NCBI GenBank assembly: GCA_038040445.1
Contig: JBBPIG010000010.1
Coordinates: forward strand, 62,001-126,000
Direction of reading: 5' to 3'
Origin: Acidobacteriota bacterium
Lineage (GTDB): Bacteria; Acidobacteriota; Blastocatellia; UBA7656
DNA length: 64,000 nt
Under the pieces are notes generated by a model. It was not told the origin of the DNA. It saw nothing but the letters and a program-made list of their open reading frames with translations, and did not search any database. Positions 25,444-34,042 of the stretch are shown here, piece by piece (positions within the stretch are counted from its first letter, which is position 1; the number at the start of each line of letters is the position of its first letter). Both the position numbers and the translations under genes were made by a program.

Positions 25444-26970
25444 ATGGATTCATTCAGAGAGAGCCTTCTTAAACTCATCACTGAAACCTCGACGAACCTT
25501 CCGCCCGATGTTCGAAACGCGATGGCGGAAGCCGTCGCCGAAGAGAATCCGGCGACGACCGCAGGGACTGCGCTTGCCGTCATCGCTACAAACATCGACA
25601 TGGCTTGCGACACCGAAGGCCCGATTTGCCAGGACACCGGAATGCCCACCTTCGAGATCAAGACTCCGGTCGGGGCGAACCAGATCGTGATGAAGCAGGA
25701 GATCCATGAAGCCATCGCCGACGCCACTCGGCTCGGCAAGCTGCGGCCCAACTCCGTCGATTCGATCACCGGCGCAAACTCCGGAGACAATCTCGGTCCC
25801 GGCACACCGGTCATTCACTTCCATCAGTGGGAGAACGACGACGAGATCGAAGTGAAACTTCTGCTGAAAGGCGGCGGGTGCGAAAACAAGAACATTCAGT
25901 ACTCGGTTCCGGCTGAGCTTCCACATCTCGGGCGCGCGGGCCGCGATCTGGACGGCGTTCGCAAATGCATCATGCATGCGGTCTGGCAGGCGCAAGGTCA
26001 CGGCTGCAGCGCCGGCGCGATCGGCGTGTGCATCGGGGGCGATCGCACGTCGGGTTATCAGCACGCAAAAGAGCAGCTCTTCCGAACGCTTGACGACACG
26101 AATTCGGATCCCAGGCTTGCCGAGCTGGAAGACTACGTGATGAAGGCCGCGAACACTTTGAACATTGGAACCATGGGATTCGGCGGCGGCGTCACTCTGA
26201 TCGGCTGCAAGATCGGCGCGCTCAATCGCCTTCCGGCGAGCTTCTTCGTGTCGGTGGCGTATGACTGCTGGGCGTTCAGGCGGCTTGGCGTCGTGCTTGA
26301 CGCGAAGACCGGCGCGATCAAACGCTGGCTCTATCGCGATGACAAAAAGACCGAGAAGCGAATGGCGGCCGGCGAAGGGTTTCGACTAACCGGCAAAGAG
26401 AAGCCGCTGGTCGCGCCGATCAACGAAGAGCAGATTCGCTCGCTTGCTGTGGGCGACGTGGTGATGATCTCCGGGGAGATGTATACCGGGCGCGACGCGG
26501 TGCATTCATATTTGATGAAGCACGACCCGCCCGCCGACTTGCGAGGCTCGGTGCTCTATCACTGCGGCCCGGTGGTGATGAAAGACAACGGGAGCTATCG
26601 AATCACCGCCGCCGGTCCGACGACCAGCATTCGAGAAGAGCCTTATCAAGGCGACATTATCAAGCGCTACGGCGTCCGCGCGGTCATGGGCAAAGGCGGG
26701 ATGGGTGCGCGCACGCTCGCTGCGATGAAAGAAGCGGGCGCGGTGTACCTCAACGCGATCGGCGGCGCGGCTCAGTATTATGCTCGCTGCGTCGAACAGG
26801 TCCTCGATGTGAACCTGCTCGAGTTCGGGATACCCGAAGCGATGTGGCATCTGCAGGTGAAAGACTTTCCGGCTATCGTGACCATGGACGCACACGGAAA
26901 CTCGCTGCACGCCGACGTCGAGAAGGCCTCGGCAATGATGCTCGCCAAGCTGGCCGATCCGGTATTTTGA
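25444..26970 (+). CDS. fumA: Fumarate hydratase, class I (iron-sulfur)
   Basis: 508 residues in a single chain with the alpha part first. Candidate 4Fe-4S cysteines and their surroundings: ICQDTGMPTF (Cys62), GGGCENKN (Cys146), GHGCSAGAIGVCIGGDR (Cys188). The C-terminal beta part contains GDVVMISGEMYTGRDAVH, YHCGPVVM and GKGGMGARTLAAMKEAGAVY. It interconverts fumarate and malate in the TCA cycle; tartrate dehydratase is a close relative and cannot be fully excluded. Class I enzymes are oxygen-sensitive. Stand-alone gene between a terminator and an unrelated hydrolase. Confidence 0.9.
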   Translation: MDSFRESLLKLITETSTNLPPDVRNAMAEAVAEENPATTAGTALAVIATNIDMACDTEGPICQDTGMPTFEIKTPVGANQIVMKQEIHEAIADATRLGKLRPNSVDSITGANSGDNLGPGTPVIHFHQWENDDEIEVKLLLKGGGCENKNIQYSVPAELPHLGRAGRDLDGVRKCIMHAVWQAQGHGCSAGAIGVCIGGDRTSGYQHAKEQLFRTLDDTNSDPRLAELEDYVMKAANTLNIGTMGFGGGVTLIGCKIGALNRLPASFFVSVAYDCWAFRRLGVVLDAKTGAIKRWLYRDDKKTEKRMAAGEGFRLTGKEKPLVAPINEEQIRSLAVGDVVMISGEMYTGRDAVHSYLMKHDPPADLRGSVLYHCGPVVMKDNGSYRITAAGPTTSIREEPYQGDIIKRYGVRAVMGKGGMGARTLAAMKEAGAVYLNAIGGAAQYYARCVEQVLDVNLLEFGIPEAMWHLQVKDFPAIVTMDAHGNSLHADVEKASAMMLAKLADPVF

Positions 26971-27122
26971 CCGCGTCAACAAGGTCAAGGAGAGCGCCAG
27001 GCGAGAGCTACGAGAGATGCTTCGCGTGAAGCGGCGATTCTCGGAAGCTGTTTACCGGCACTGTTGTGATGCAAGCCGGCATTTCTCGAACGCCTGATTA
27101 TCAACTCACACCTGTGCACGCG

Positions 27123-27152
27123 TTGACAAAGAGCCGTGCGACGGCAAACAAT
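27123..27152 (+). promoter_or_regulatory. Possible sigma70-type promoter of the creatininase gene
   Basis: TTGACA (27123-27128), 18-base spacer, AACAAT (27147-27152). The -35 is perfect; the -10 matches 4 of 6. It lies about 40 bases before the ATG. Confidence 0.3.
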
Positions 27153-27189
27153 CGCCGCGTCACAATCCCACTGGGAGGGAGGAAAAGCA

Positions 27190-28029
27190 ATGATTCGGCG
27201 TCTTGTTCTGGTTGCGTCTCTCTGCGTGTTAGCATCTCTTCACTCCGCGGCTAACGCTCAAACGACTGATGTCATAAGCACTCGCGACATGAGCGACATT
27301 AACTGGATGGAGTTCAAGGAAGCCGTTCCGTCGAAGATCAACACGGTCATCCTTCCAACCGGTACTCTCGAGCCGCACGGCGTGATAAACAACGGCGCGG
27401 ATATCACCGCGCCCATCGGCATCGCTCGAAAGATCGCCCGTGAAGTAAACGCGATGATCGCGCCGATCATTCCTTACGGCATGACTGGCAGCATGGACGC
27501 TTACCCCGGCGCGTTCTCGATTTCCGAAACCGCTTATCGTGCATACGCTCGCGACGTGATGTCGGGGCTGGCGAAGACCGGCTTTCGCAATATCATCATC
27601 ATCAACGGGCACGGCGGACCCCAGACGGCGGTACTCAACCAGATCGCCATGGAGATAGGTCAGGAGAAGCACGTGCGAACGCTGGTGATAAACTGGTGGA
27701 GCTACGCTTCGGACGTGACGCTTTCGGTCTTCGGCGAAGACGGCGGCCACGCCGGCTGGAACGAAACGGCTTTCATTCAGGCGATTGATCCGAAGCTTGT
27801 CCACAAAGAGCGTTATTCGGATGAGTTGGCCACGCCCAACGCGGCGCCGGGCAGTTACTCAGCTTATCCCGCGCCTTCATCGATCGGGCTGTACAAGGAA
27901 GGTCAGGGTTACGTGAAGTTCGATCAAGCGAAGGCGGATGAATACTTCGCGAAGGTCACGGGGAAAGTCGCCAGGCTAATCATCGACACTCGCCGCAAGT
28001 GGGATATGGCGGGGTTGTTTGAGAAGTAA
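27190..28029 (+). CDS. Secreted creatininase-family amidohydrolase
   Basis: 279 residues from ATG 27190 with GGGAGG upstream. Signal peptide MIRRLVLVASLCVLASLHSA ending ANAQ. Metal-ligand motifs of the creatininase family: LEPHG, NNGADI, INGHGGP and GWNETA, with IIPYGMTGSMDAYPG near the active site. Family members hydrolyse cyclic or linear amides (creatinine, mycofactocin precursor, riboflavin intermediates). Export to the periplasm is unusual for those cytoplasmic roles, so the substrate here is open. Confidence 0.85.
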   Translation: MIRRLVLVASLCVLASLHSAANAQTTDVISTRDMSDINWMEFKEAVPSKINTVILPTGTLEPHGVINNGADITAPIGIARKIAREVNAMIAPIIPYGMTGSMDAYPGAFSISETAYRAYARDVMSGLAKTGFRNIIIINGHGGPQTAVLNQIAMEIGQEKHVRTLVINWWSYASDVTLSVFGEDGGHAGWNETAFIQAIDPKLVHKERYSDELATPNAAPGSYSAYPAPSSIGLYKEGQGYVKFDQAKADEYFAKVTGKVARLIIDTRRKWDMAGLFEK

Positions 28030-28046
28030 GGAGCATAGAGTATTGG

Positions 28047-28135
28047 TTCAGGGTTCGGGGTTCAGGGTTCCGCGTTCAGAGTTCATGATGCTAGATGCTA
28101 ATTCTGAAACACGAACCCTGAACCCTGAACCGTCT
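28047..28135. repeat. Foldback of heptamer units (GGTTCAG type)
   Basis: Left units GGTTCAG GGTTCGG GGTTCAG GGTTCCG; right units CACGAAC CCTGAAC CCTGAAC. Starts 18 bases after the creatininase stop. The unit is shared with the foldback at 5324. Confidence 0.8.
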
Positions 28136-28226
28136 TTGACGCATCGCTTTTCCTTGATTGACACGGCGGCGATGACCAATTAGTCTGCAAGAACGCTGCC
28201 AGGAATAGGCCCGGAGAGAACAGACT

Positions 28227-28598
28227 ATGATCTGCGCGAAATGTGGCGCCGAGAATCGTGACGGATCAAACTTCTGTCGATACTGCTCGGCCCCGCTGAC
28301 GCCAACCTCGGGCTACATTCCATCGGTTCCGCCGCCACCGGTACCAGGAGCAACCGCACCCTCGACTTACTATCCGCCTCAGAGCTACCAAACGCCACCC
28401 TGGCCGCCTGCGCGGCAGGTTGTTCCCACAAAGCTGTGCGCCCGCTGCAACTCAGCGAGCGTCGTCAAGGGCTCGGTCCCCTTGTGGGCGATACTCGTTG
28501 CGGTCATCGGCGCCCCATTTACTTGCCTGCTTTCACTTCTGTTTTTGCTGGTCAAAGACCCGAACAAATGTCTCAACTGCGGCCTCGAGTTTAGGTAG
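28227..28598 (+). CDS. Zinc-ribbon membrane protein, small
   Basis: 123 residues. N-terminal zinc ribbon MICAKCGAENRDGSNFCRYC (two CxxC pairs), a proline-rich linker at about 30-68, a second CxxC (LCARCNSA), one TM segment (LWAILVAVIGAPFTCLLSLL), and a last CxxC (CLNCGLEF). The two halves of the second zinc site straddle the TM, which is odd. GGAGAG lies about 8 bases before the ATG. No function known. Confidence 0.7.
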   Translation: MICAKCGAENRDGSNFCRYCSAPLTPTSGYIPSVPPPPVPGATAPSTYYPPQSYQTPPWPPARQVVPTKLCARCNSASVVKGSVPLWAILVAVIGAPFTCLLSLLFLLVKDPNKCLNCGLEFR

Positions 28599-28797
28599 TT
28601 TCCCTTTCCGCGAAACAGTCGTTCTTATTCTTTGTCAGCTTTTCCTCTGGTCTGAATTCGTGTGCAAGTAAGCGGACTCGCTTCATTCTAAGAACAACAC
28701 ACGACAGAATGGTAGAGGGTCAACCCCTCTCAAACAGATTTAGTTCCGGTGCATGCCCAAACCGTGCTGAGGTAACCCGGGATCACGGAAAGAGGAC

Positions 28798-29802
28798 ATG
28801 CAAAACAACGCTTCATTCTTAGCGATGATTGAGCAGCCGTGTATGATTTCGCGGCTCACAGATGAATTGCGGGAAGCCTTGCGCGAGTTCCGCGAGGACC
28901 CGATGGCTTTTGTCACAACCGCGCTCAAACGAGATGCCGTTGGGAGCCGGCGCAAGATGCTTCTACGAGTGGGGCTCGCAATCGCCATTTTGTTTTACGC
29001 GATTGCGTTTGTATCGATGCTGGTCTTCTGGTCGCTCGCTCAGCACAGAGCGCGAGTTCCTCACAGCGGTGAGTTCTCGACCATCGTGTTGAAGCTGCCA
29101 GGCTACTGGCCTAAGATCGAGATCCCGAGTGGCGAAGATAAACCTGGAGGGGGCGGCGGTGGTGGACATCAAACGAACACGCCACCTTCCGATGGCGAAT
29201 TGCCAATTTCTTCGCTTACCCAACTAGTGATCGCTCCAAAACCCGAGCCTCAACTTACCCCGCCTGCCCTGCCGGTTATCGAAAAGGTGATGGTCGACCC
29301 TCGTATTCAATTCAAGCACGACGACCTGAGCCCTACTGGTCTGCCCGATGGCACAGGTCTGATACCTTCGGCGGGCACGGGCTCCGATAGAGGGATGGGC
29401 ACGGGACCGGGCGGCGGAATGGGTACAGGTGACGGACCTGGCGTGGGCCCGGGCAGTGGCGGCAACACTGGCGGAGAGAGTTTCAAGCTCTCAGGAGCGA
29501 GAAAGAGACCAGCCGTTCAGCAGTCGGTCGTCGATGAGCGACCAGTGCTCTTGAACCGGCCCCGGCCTATGTTCACCGAAGAAGCACGTCGCAACAAAAT
29601 CCAGGGGGTCGTGCGAATGAAGATCCTTATAGACGTGAGCGGCAAGGTTACGGAGGTAGTCGTGACTCGCGGTTTGCCCGATGGTCTGGACCTGCAGGCT
29701 ATCCGTGCCGCGTATCAGATGCGCTTCAGACCCGCGATGAAAAACGGCAGTCCAGTTCCCTACTGGCTGAGCAATGTCGAGGTTGAGTTCAATTTGAGGT
29801 GA
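28798..29802 (+). CDS. TonB-family energy-transducer-like protein
   Basis: 334 residues. Cytoplasmic N-terminus of about 58 residues, one TM (LLRVGLAIAILFYAIAFVSM), a glycine/proline-rich periplasmic linker (GGGGGGGHQ, and tandem GTGPGGGMGTGDGPGVG), and a C-terminal TonB domain (about 245-334) with RPRPMFTEEARRNKIQG, GKVTEVVVTRGLPDGLD and MRFRPAMKNGSPVPYW. The long cytoplasmic N-terminus is unlike classical TonB. No exbB/exbD or receptor gene is adjacent. Confidence 0.85.
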   Translation: MQNNASFLAMIEQPCMISRLTDELREALREFREDPMAFVTTALKRDAVGSRRKMLLRVGLAIAILFYAIAFVSMLVFWSLAQHRARVPHSGEFSTIVLKLPGYWPKIEIPSGEDKPGGGGGGGHQTNTPPSDGELPISSLTQLVIAPKPEPQLTPPALPVIEKVMVDPRIQFKHDDLSPTGLPDGTGLIPSAGTGSDRGMGTGPGGGMGTGDGPGVGPGSGGNTGGESFKLSGARKRPAVQQSVVDERPVLLNRPRPMFTEEARRNKIQGVVRMKILIDVSGKVTEVVVTRGLPDGLDLQAIRAAYQMRFRPAMKNGSPVPYWLSNVEVEFNLR

Positions 29803-29808
29803 GGGGTT

Positions 29809-29847
29809 CGTTCGAACGAGAGCCGTCACGGGCGGCTCGTTTGAACG
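29809..29847. terminator. Bidirectional hairpin between convergent genes
   Basis: CGTTCGAACGAGAGCCG (29809-29825) pairs with CGGCTCGTTTGAACG (29833-29847) with a two-base bulge. It serves the ends of the TonB-like gene and the minus-strand hypothetical gene; no strong T-run. Confidence 0.6.
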
Positions 29848-30230
29848 CGGCCTCTCTCATAAGCCCGCGGCGGTGTCAGGTCATCCGACACGTTGTAGTA
29901 AAACGCATCGCCGTCGAGCCGCAGAAAGACGAGCACGACGTCTTGTTCAGGGTCGTATTCTTTGACGACATCCGCGATCTCTCCATTCGGCCAGCCGCCG
30001 CGCGTCGCCAGACGCTCGCTGCCGTCGGCGACATAGTAAGTGGGCACGTGAAGGCCCTCGCCGGATTTCGAGGCATTTCTTAGATCGATGACGACCACGC
30101 CGCGGCCTTCACTCAAATACTTCTTCCATGCAAACGCGGCGAAGTCGCGCCACTGGGATCGGACGAAGGTAATGTGCGCGTCGGGCGTATCTAGGTCTTC
30201 AATGCGACCGGTAGGCAGTGTTAGACCCAT
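29826..30230 (-). CDS. Hypothetical protein, 134 residues
   Basis: Not recognised. It is cytoplasmic-looking with no signal peptide or TM. Features: SQWRDFAAFAWKKYLSEGRG, the strand VVVIDLRNAS and a DVVLVFLRLDGDAFYYNV strand pair, suggesting a small alpha/beta fold. It lies 14 bases downstream of the stop of nothing on its strand but directly after the M28 peptidase (stop 30245), so the two may share a transcript. Composition matches the neighbours and the frame is fully open. Confidence 0.6.
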   Translation of the reverse strand: MGLTLPTGRIEDLDTPDAHITFVRSQWRDFAAFAWKKYLSEGRGVVVIDLRNASKSGEGLHVPTYYVADGSERLATRGGWPNGEIADVVKEYDPEQDVVLVFLRLDGDAFYYNVSDDLTPPRAYERGRVQTSRP

Positions 30231-30244
30231 AGAGGCAATCTACC

Positions 30245-31702
30245 TCAACGCGGCAAGGGTTCCGGCAAATTTGCAATCGCATAAGCCAGCACCACCATTA
30301 CGGCGCTATTCTCAGCAAGCTCGCGCGGAACTACTTTGTCGAGCGTGTCGGCCGCGGTGTGATGATAATTGAAGTAGGTCCGATTGTCCTGAATCGGAGC
30401 AAGCGTCGGCACTCCGGCAGCGTCGAGCGGGGAGATGTCGGCTCCCTGCGCATCCTGGCTTTGCCTGATGATGCCCGCGCCTGAAGTTTGCAGCACGGCG
30501 GTTATCGGCCGCAGCATTTCCAGGGCTTTCGCATTCACGTGAGCCGAGAAGCCGACGGGATGGCCGGCGCCGAGATCACTCTCGATGGCGGCAATGTGAT
30601 TCCCAAATTCTGCCTTGTGGTCTTCCCCGTAAGTTTTTCCGCCCATCAGACCATTCTCTTCGTTCATCCACGCGATCACCCGGATGGTTCGTCTGGCTCG
30701 GAATCCAAGCCGCTTGATCAACTGAACGGCTTGCATCGCGACAGCGACCCCAGCTCCGTCATCGATCGCGCCGGTGCCCAGGTCCCACGAGTCCAGATGG
30801 CCGGAGACTATGATCACCTGTTCCGGATGCTCGGAGCCTTTGAGGTCTGCGATGACGTTGTAACTTTCGACATCGGGCAGCGTTTGCGGAGTCAGCGTTA
30901 GATGCATGCGAACTGGCGCTTGAGCTGTTAGATACGCGATCAGGTCTGCGTCTTCTGCGGCTACGGCGGCGGCTGGAATCTTCGGCGCGTCGCTGGCGTA
31001 GCCCAAAGCGCCTGTATGCGGCAGGCGATAGTCAGCGCCGCCGACCGACCGCACCAGCGAGGCAACCGCGCCGAGTCGAGCTGCCGCGCTGGGTCCTGCG
31101 CCGCGATAAATTACTGCTTCGCCGTAAGCATCAAGCGCGAATCCTTGAGCGGCCTTTTGTTTGTCGAAGCGGGTGTTGAACAAAACGATTTTGCCCGCAA
31201 CCTTTTCACGCCCCAGCGATGCGAGATGCTCGAAGCTGTCGGCGACGATCACCTCGGCGGTCAAGCCTTCGGCGAGAGTGGCGACGCTACCACCAAGCGC
31301 AGTCAACACGATCTTCTGCTTCGTTCCCGGGGCCTGGCCGGCGAACCGCACAAGCTCCCCGGTCTCCGCGCCCCGCACCCAGTGGGGAACCATCACCTTC
31401 TCGAGCTGCACATCGAGCCCCAGGCGCCGCAGTTCAACGGCGACATACTGGACGGCTTGCTGAGCTTGCGGCGACCCGCTCAACCGCGGACCTATGTTGT
31501 TACACAGGTAAGCGAGCTGAACATAGTCATAGTCGCTCGAAAGTGCTGCGGCTTGCAGTTGTTTCAACTGGGCGATAAGCTGCGGAGAATACGAGTAGCC
31601 GGCGCTTCTATCCGTCTGTTGAGCGATCGCTTGTGCAATGCAGAAAAGTGCCAGGAAAACGGTAAGAACGCTTCGGGGAGCGGAAGCCTTTCTGACTCTC
31701 AT
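30245..31702 (-). CDS. Secreted M28-family zinc aminopeptidase/carboxypeptidase
   Basis: 485 residues from ATG 31702 (a TTG eight codons earlier is less likely because a -10 box lies there). Signal peptide MRVRKASAPRSVLTVFLALF ending AIAQ. A PA domain (about 120-260) precedes the M28 fold with the two-zinc ligands: VSGHLDSWD, GAIDDGAGVA, MNEENGLMGG, ESDLGAGHP and FNYHHTAADT. It should remove amino acids from peptides in the periplasm or outside. Confidence 0.9.
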   Translation of the reverse strand: MRVRKASAPRSVLTVFLALFCIAQAIAQQTDRSAGYSYSPQLIAQLKQLQAAALSSDYDYVQLAYLCNNIGPRLSGSPQAQQAVQYVAVELRRLGLDVQLEKVMVPHWVRGAETGELVRFAGQAPGTKQKIVLTALGGSVATLAEGLTAEVIVADSFEHLASLGREKVAGKIVLFNTRFDKQKAAQGFALDAYGEAVIYRGAGPSAAARLGAVASLVRSVGGADYRLPHTGALGYASDAPKIPAAAVAAEDADLIAYLTAQAPVRMHLTLTPQTLPDVESYNVIADLKGSEHPEQVIIVSGHLDSWDLGTGAIDDGAGVAVAMQAVQLIKRLGFRARRTIRVIAWMNEENGLMGGKTYGEDHKAEFGNHIAAIESDLGAGHPVGFSAHVNAKALEMLRPITAVLQTSGAGIIRQSQDAQGADISPLDAAGVPTLAPIQDNRTYFNYHHTAADTLDKVVPRELAENSAVMVVLAYAIANLPEPLPR

Positions 31703-31708
31703 CCGCGA

Positions 31709-31736
31709 GATTATACGGGAGGCCAACTCATTACAA
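31709..31736 (-). promoter_or_regulatory. -10 box seven bases before the M28 ATG (possible leaderless start)
   Basis: On the minus strand TATAAT is followed by CTCGCGG and the ATG at 31702. A TTGTAA lies 15 bases upstream as possible -35. If used, transcription would begin at or next to the ATG. Confidence 0.4.
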
Positions 31737-31781
31737 CAGCGCCGTGACGATGTTCGTCACGCTTGGTTGGGCCTAAAACTT

Positions 31782-31805
31782 GGGGGCGGTCAAAGGACCG
31801 CCCCC
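31782..31805 (-). terminator. Hairpin terminator after the HtrA gene
   Basis: GGGGGCGGTC - CTTT - GACCGCCCCC read on the minus strand, a perfect 10-bp stem followed by AAGTTTTAGG. It is 38 bases past the HtrA stop. Confidence 0.8.
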
Positions 31806-31842
31806 GCCAAAGCTTGAAACAGATTTTGGCGATTGACGCCGG

Positions 31843-33306
31843 TCAGTCTAGCGTCACTGAAACGAAGGTCATTTGACCGCCGCGTTCGATCTGCAGCGTG
31901 ACTTCTTTCTCGCCCTTGAGGGACGCCATCGCACTGACGTAGTCCTGACGATTGGTAACCGGGGTTCGGTTTATGCGGTGAATAACGTCGCCAGCTTGAA
32001 GGCCCGCCTCTGCCGCAGGACCATCCGGCTGGACGTTTTGAATTACCACGCCGGTTGGGACCCTCAACTTCATCTCGCGAGCCAACTCAGCCGTCAAGCT
32101 CGAAATTGAAATTCCGAGCTTTACCCCTTCCTCTTCCGGGCTACCCTTATCCGGTTGCGCTTCTTCGCCATTTCTGGGAGGACGTTCGCCTAGCTTGATG
32201 GTGGCTGTCTCAGCGCGACCATCGCGCACATACTTGAGCTGCGTCGCCTTTCCAACTGGTGTGTCGGCAACCATCTCGGTTAGCTGCTTCGGCGAGGTGA
32301 CATGTTTACCGTCGAACTCGACGATGACGTCACCGCTGCGAAGCCCGGCGTTTCCCGCGGGACTGTAGTCTCGAGGTAGATCGTCTACCAGGGCGCCGTC
32401 GGTACCGGTATACCCTACCGACTTGGCAAGCGAAGGCGAGACTGGCCGCAAGCTAACGCCAAGATAACCGCGCGTGACCTTACCGTTTTTGATCAGCTGG
32501 GCGTAGATCTTCGTCGCTAGATTCGACGGGATTGCAAAGCCTATTCCCGAGCTTGCCCCCGTCTGCGAGAAGATCAGAGTATTGATGCCTACCACTTCAC
32601 CCTGCATGTTGATGAGCGGTCCCCCGGAGTTGCCGGGGTTGATCGATGCATCGGTCTGGATGAAGTCCGTAAACTGGCCGCCAACTCTACCGAGGTCGCG
32701 TCCGGTTGCTGAGACGATGCCGGCAGTCATCGTCTGCTGAAGGCCAAATGGACTGCCGAGGGCGATCACCCACTCGCCCTGCTCAAGCCTGTCAGAATCG
32801 CCGAGCCTTGCGAAGGACAGGTTCTGCGCATCGATCTTGATGACCGCAAGATCGGTCTCGCTGTCTTTACCCACGACCCTCGCTTTGAGCTCGCGTCCGT
32901 CCGCGAGCTTCACATTAATCTGCTCGGCGTCCCCGGCTACGTGATTGTTGGTTAGTATGTAGCCGTCGGCGCTGATTATTACGCCCGACCCTGTTCCTCG
33001 CTGGCGCCGCGGCTGGCCGAAGCCGGGAATTTGTGGAAAGCCTTCGGGCAGTTGGATCGAAGCCCGCTTTGTCTTCTCGACGACGTCGATGTTTACGACC
33101 GCCGGCTTGACCTGCTTTGCCACGCCTATGAAAGCCCGCGATAAATCCTGGGGCGAAGGCAACTGCGATTGCCCTTGCGGCGCAAATGCCTTTCCCTGAA
33201 ATTCAAAGCCGAGACCCGATGCTACTGCCAGGGTGAGCGCGAAAAAGAGAATTGCCGCGCCGCCCATTCTCAATCTGGTCTTGGTACTTAAATTGGTATC
33301 CATCAT
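31843..33306 (-). CDS. HtrA/DegP-type periplasmic serine protease
   Basis: 487 residues; GGGAGGG lies 9 bases before the ATG. N-terminal membrane anchor or signal about 12-33. Trypsin-like domain with His122 (LTNNHVAGD), Asp152 (SETDLAVIKID) and Ser227 (NPGNSGGP), then PDZ1 (from GYLGVSLRPVS) and PDZ2 (from KLGISISSLTAEL). It degrades misfolded envelope proteins. It lies downstream of a BON-domain protein on the same strand, consistent with an envelope-stress group. Confidence 0.95.
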   Translation of the reverse strand: MMDTNLSTKTRLRMGGAAILFFALTLAVASGLGFEFQGKAFAPQGQSQLPSPQDLSRAFIGVAKQVKPAVVNIDVVEKTKRASIQLPEGFPQIPGFGQPRRQRGTGSGVIISADGYILTNNHVAGDAEQINVKLADGRELKARVVGKDSETDLAVIKIDAQNLSFARLGDSDRLEQGEWVIALGSPFGLQQTMTAGIVSATGRDLGRVGGQFTDFIQTDASINPGNSGGPLINMQGEVVGINTLIFSQTGASSGIGFAIPSNLATKIYAQLIKNGKVTRGYLGVSLRPVSPSLAKSVGYTGTDGALVDDLPRDYSPAGNAGLRSGDVIVEFDGKHVTSPKQLTEMVADTPVGKATQLKYVRDGRAETATIKLGERPPRNGEEAQPDKGSPEEEGVKLGISISSLTAELAREMKLRVPTGVVIQNVQPDGPAAEAGLQAGDVIHRINRTPVTNRQDYVSAMASLKGEKEVTLQIERGGQMTFVSVTLD

Positions 33307-33340
33307 CTATTCAACCCTCCCTAGTATCTCGACAGGCAAG

Positions 33341-33367
33341 AGTATAGTGACAAGAAACGAGTGACAA
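33341..33367 (-). promoter_or_regulatory. Possible HtrA promoter
   Basis: On the minus strand TTGTCA (33362-33367), 15-base spacer, TATACT (33341-33346). Both hexamers are good but the spacing is short and the site lies inside a foldback, so it may be chance. Confidence 0.3.
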
Positions 33368-33398
33368 GCCCTTCCAGGATTGTCACTCGTCTTTTTTC
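33343..33398. repeat. Foldback between BON and HtrA genes (GTGACAA units)
   Basis: GTGACAA GAAACGA GTGACAA on the left, TTGTCACTCGT on the right. It is followed by TTTTTT on the plus strand and TTTCTTGT on the minus strand, and could end the BON-gene transcript. Confidence 0.65.
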
Positions 33399-33474
33399 TG
33401 GTTCTTGGTACTACCACGCCCGTCACATTTCAACGCGCCGACGAGTGGCTAGTTTCATTATCTCGGCAATCCGA

Positions 33475-34005
33475 TTAGCTGTCGCTTTCAACGCGCAAAT
33501 TGTTAGTCACCGAGAACACTCCCGGCACGCCACTGGCCGCCATGTACGCGAGTTGGCTGTCCATTTGGTTCGAAACGACACCTTCGAGGGTTACATTGCC
33601 ATTCTTGACGATGATATGTATCGACGGGTTCGCCCCCATTGCGTATCGATACAAGCTCCCGCTGCGGAAGATCGAGCGATACTCACGGGCTCGAATCGAA
33701 TCGTCAAACCCCGACACAGGCAGAACCTGAATGTTGTTGATCACGCGATCAACCCCCTCGATCTTTGCGACTCGCCGCTCGGCATCCCGTCGGGTGATCG
33801 GGTTCACGACCTGCCCGTACAACGTGGCAGTTTCGCCCTCGACTTTGTACTCCAGATTGTCAAACACGCCGTAGTAAGGCAGCGTGACAAGCTCCTTGCG
33901 TACCTTGTCCATGGTCTTCTGCGACCCCGTTGTAGCAAGAGCGGCTGGTGCAGCCAACACTAGCAGTGCTAACACCATCAGCAGTCTTCCCTTGATTTTA
34001 GTCAT
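33475..34005 (-). CDS. Periplasmic protein with two BON domains
   Basis: 176 residues, AGGAGG 8 bases before the ATG. Signal peptide about 1-26 (RLLMVLALLVLAAPAALA). BON 1 at about 30-95 (ATLYGQVVNPITRRDAERRV, EGVDRVINNIQVLP) and BON 2 at about 115-172 (IIVKNGNVTLEGVVSNQ, VPGVFSVTNNLRVE). OsmY-like envelope protein expected to bind lipid or peptidoglycan. MarR regulator gene lies 37 bases upstream and HtrA downstream on the same strand. Confidence 0.9.
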   Translation of the reverse strand: MTKIKGRLLMVLALLVLAAPAALATTGSQKTMDKVRKELVTLPYYGVFDNLEYKVEGETATLYGQVVNPITRRDAERRVAKIEGVDRVINNIQVLPVSGFDDSIRAREYRSIFRSGSLYRYAMGANPSIHIIVKNGNVTLEGVVSNQMDSQLAYMAASGVPGVFSVTNNLRVESDS

Positions 34006-34042
34006 CTTGTTACCTCCTGAGAATCTCTATTGTCTTCCCTGT

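Noticed and set aside
33341-33367. HtrA promoter as a firm call
   Set aside because: Hexamers are good, but the 15-base spacer and their position inside a repeat foldback make chance likely; kept only as a low-confidence feature.
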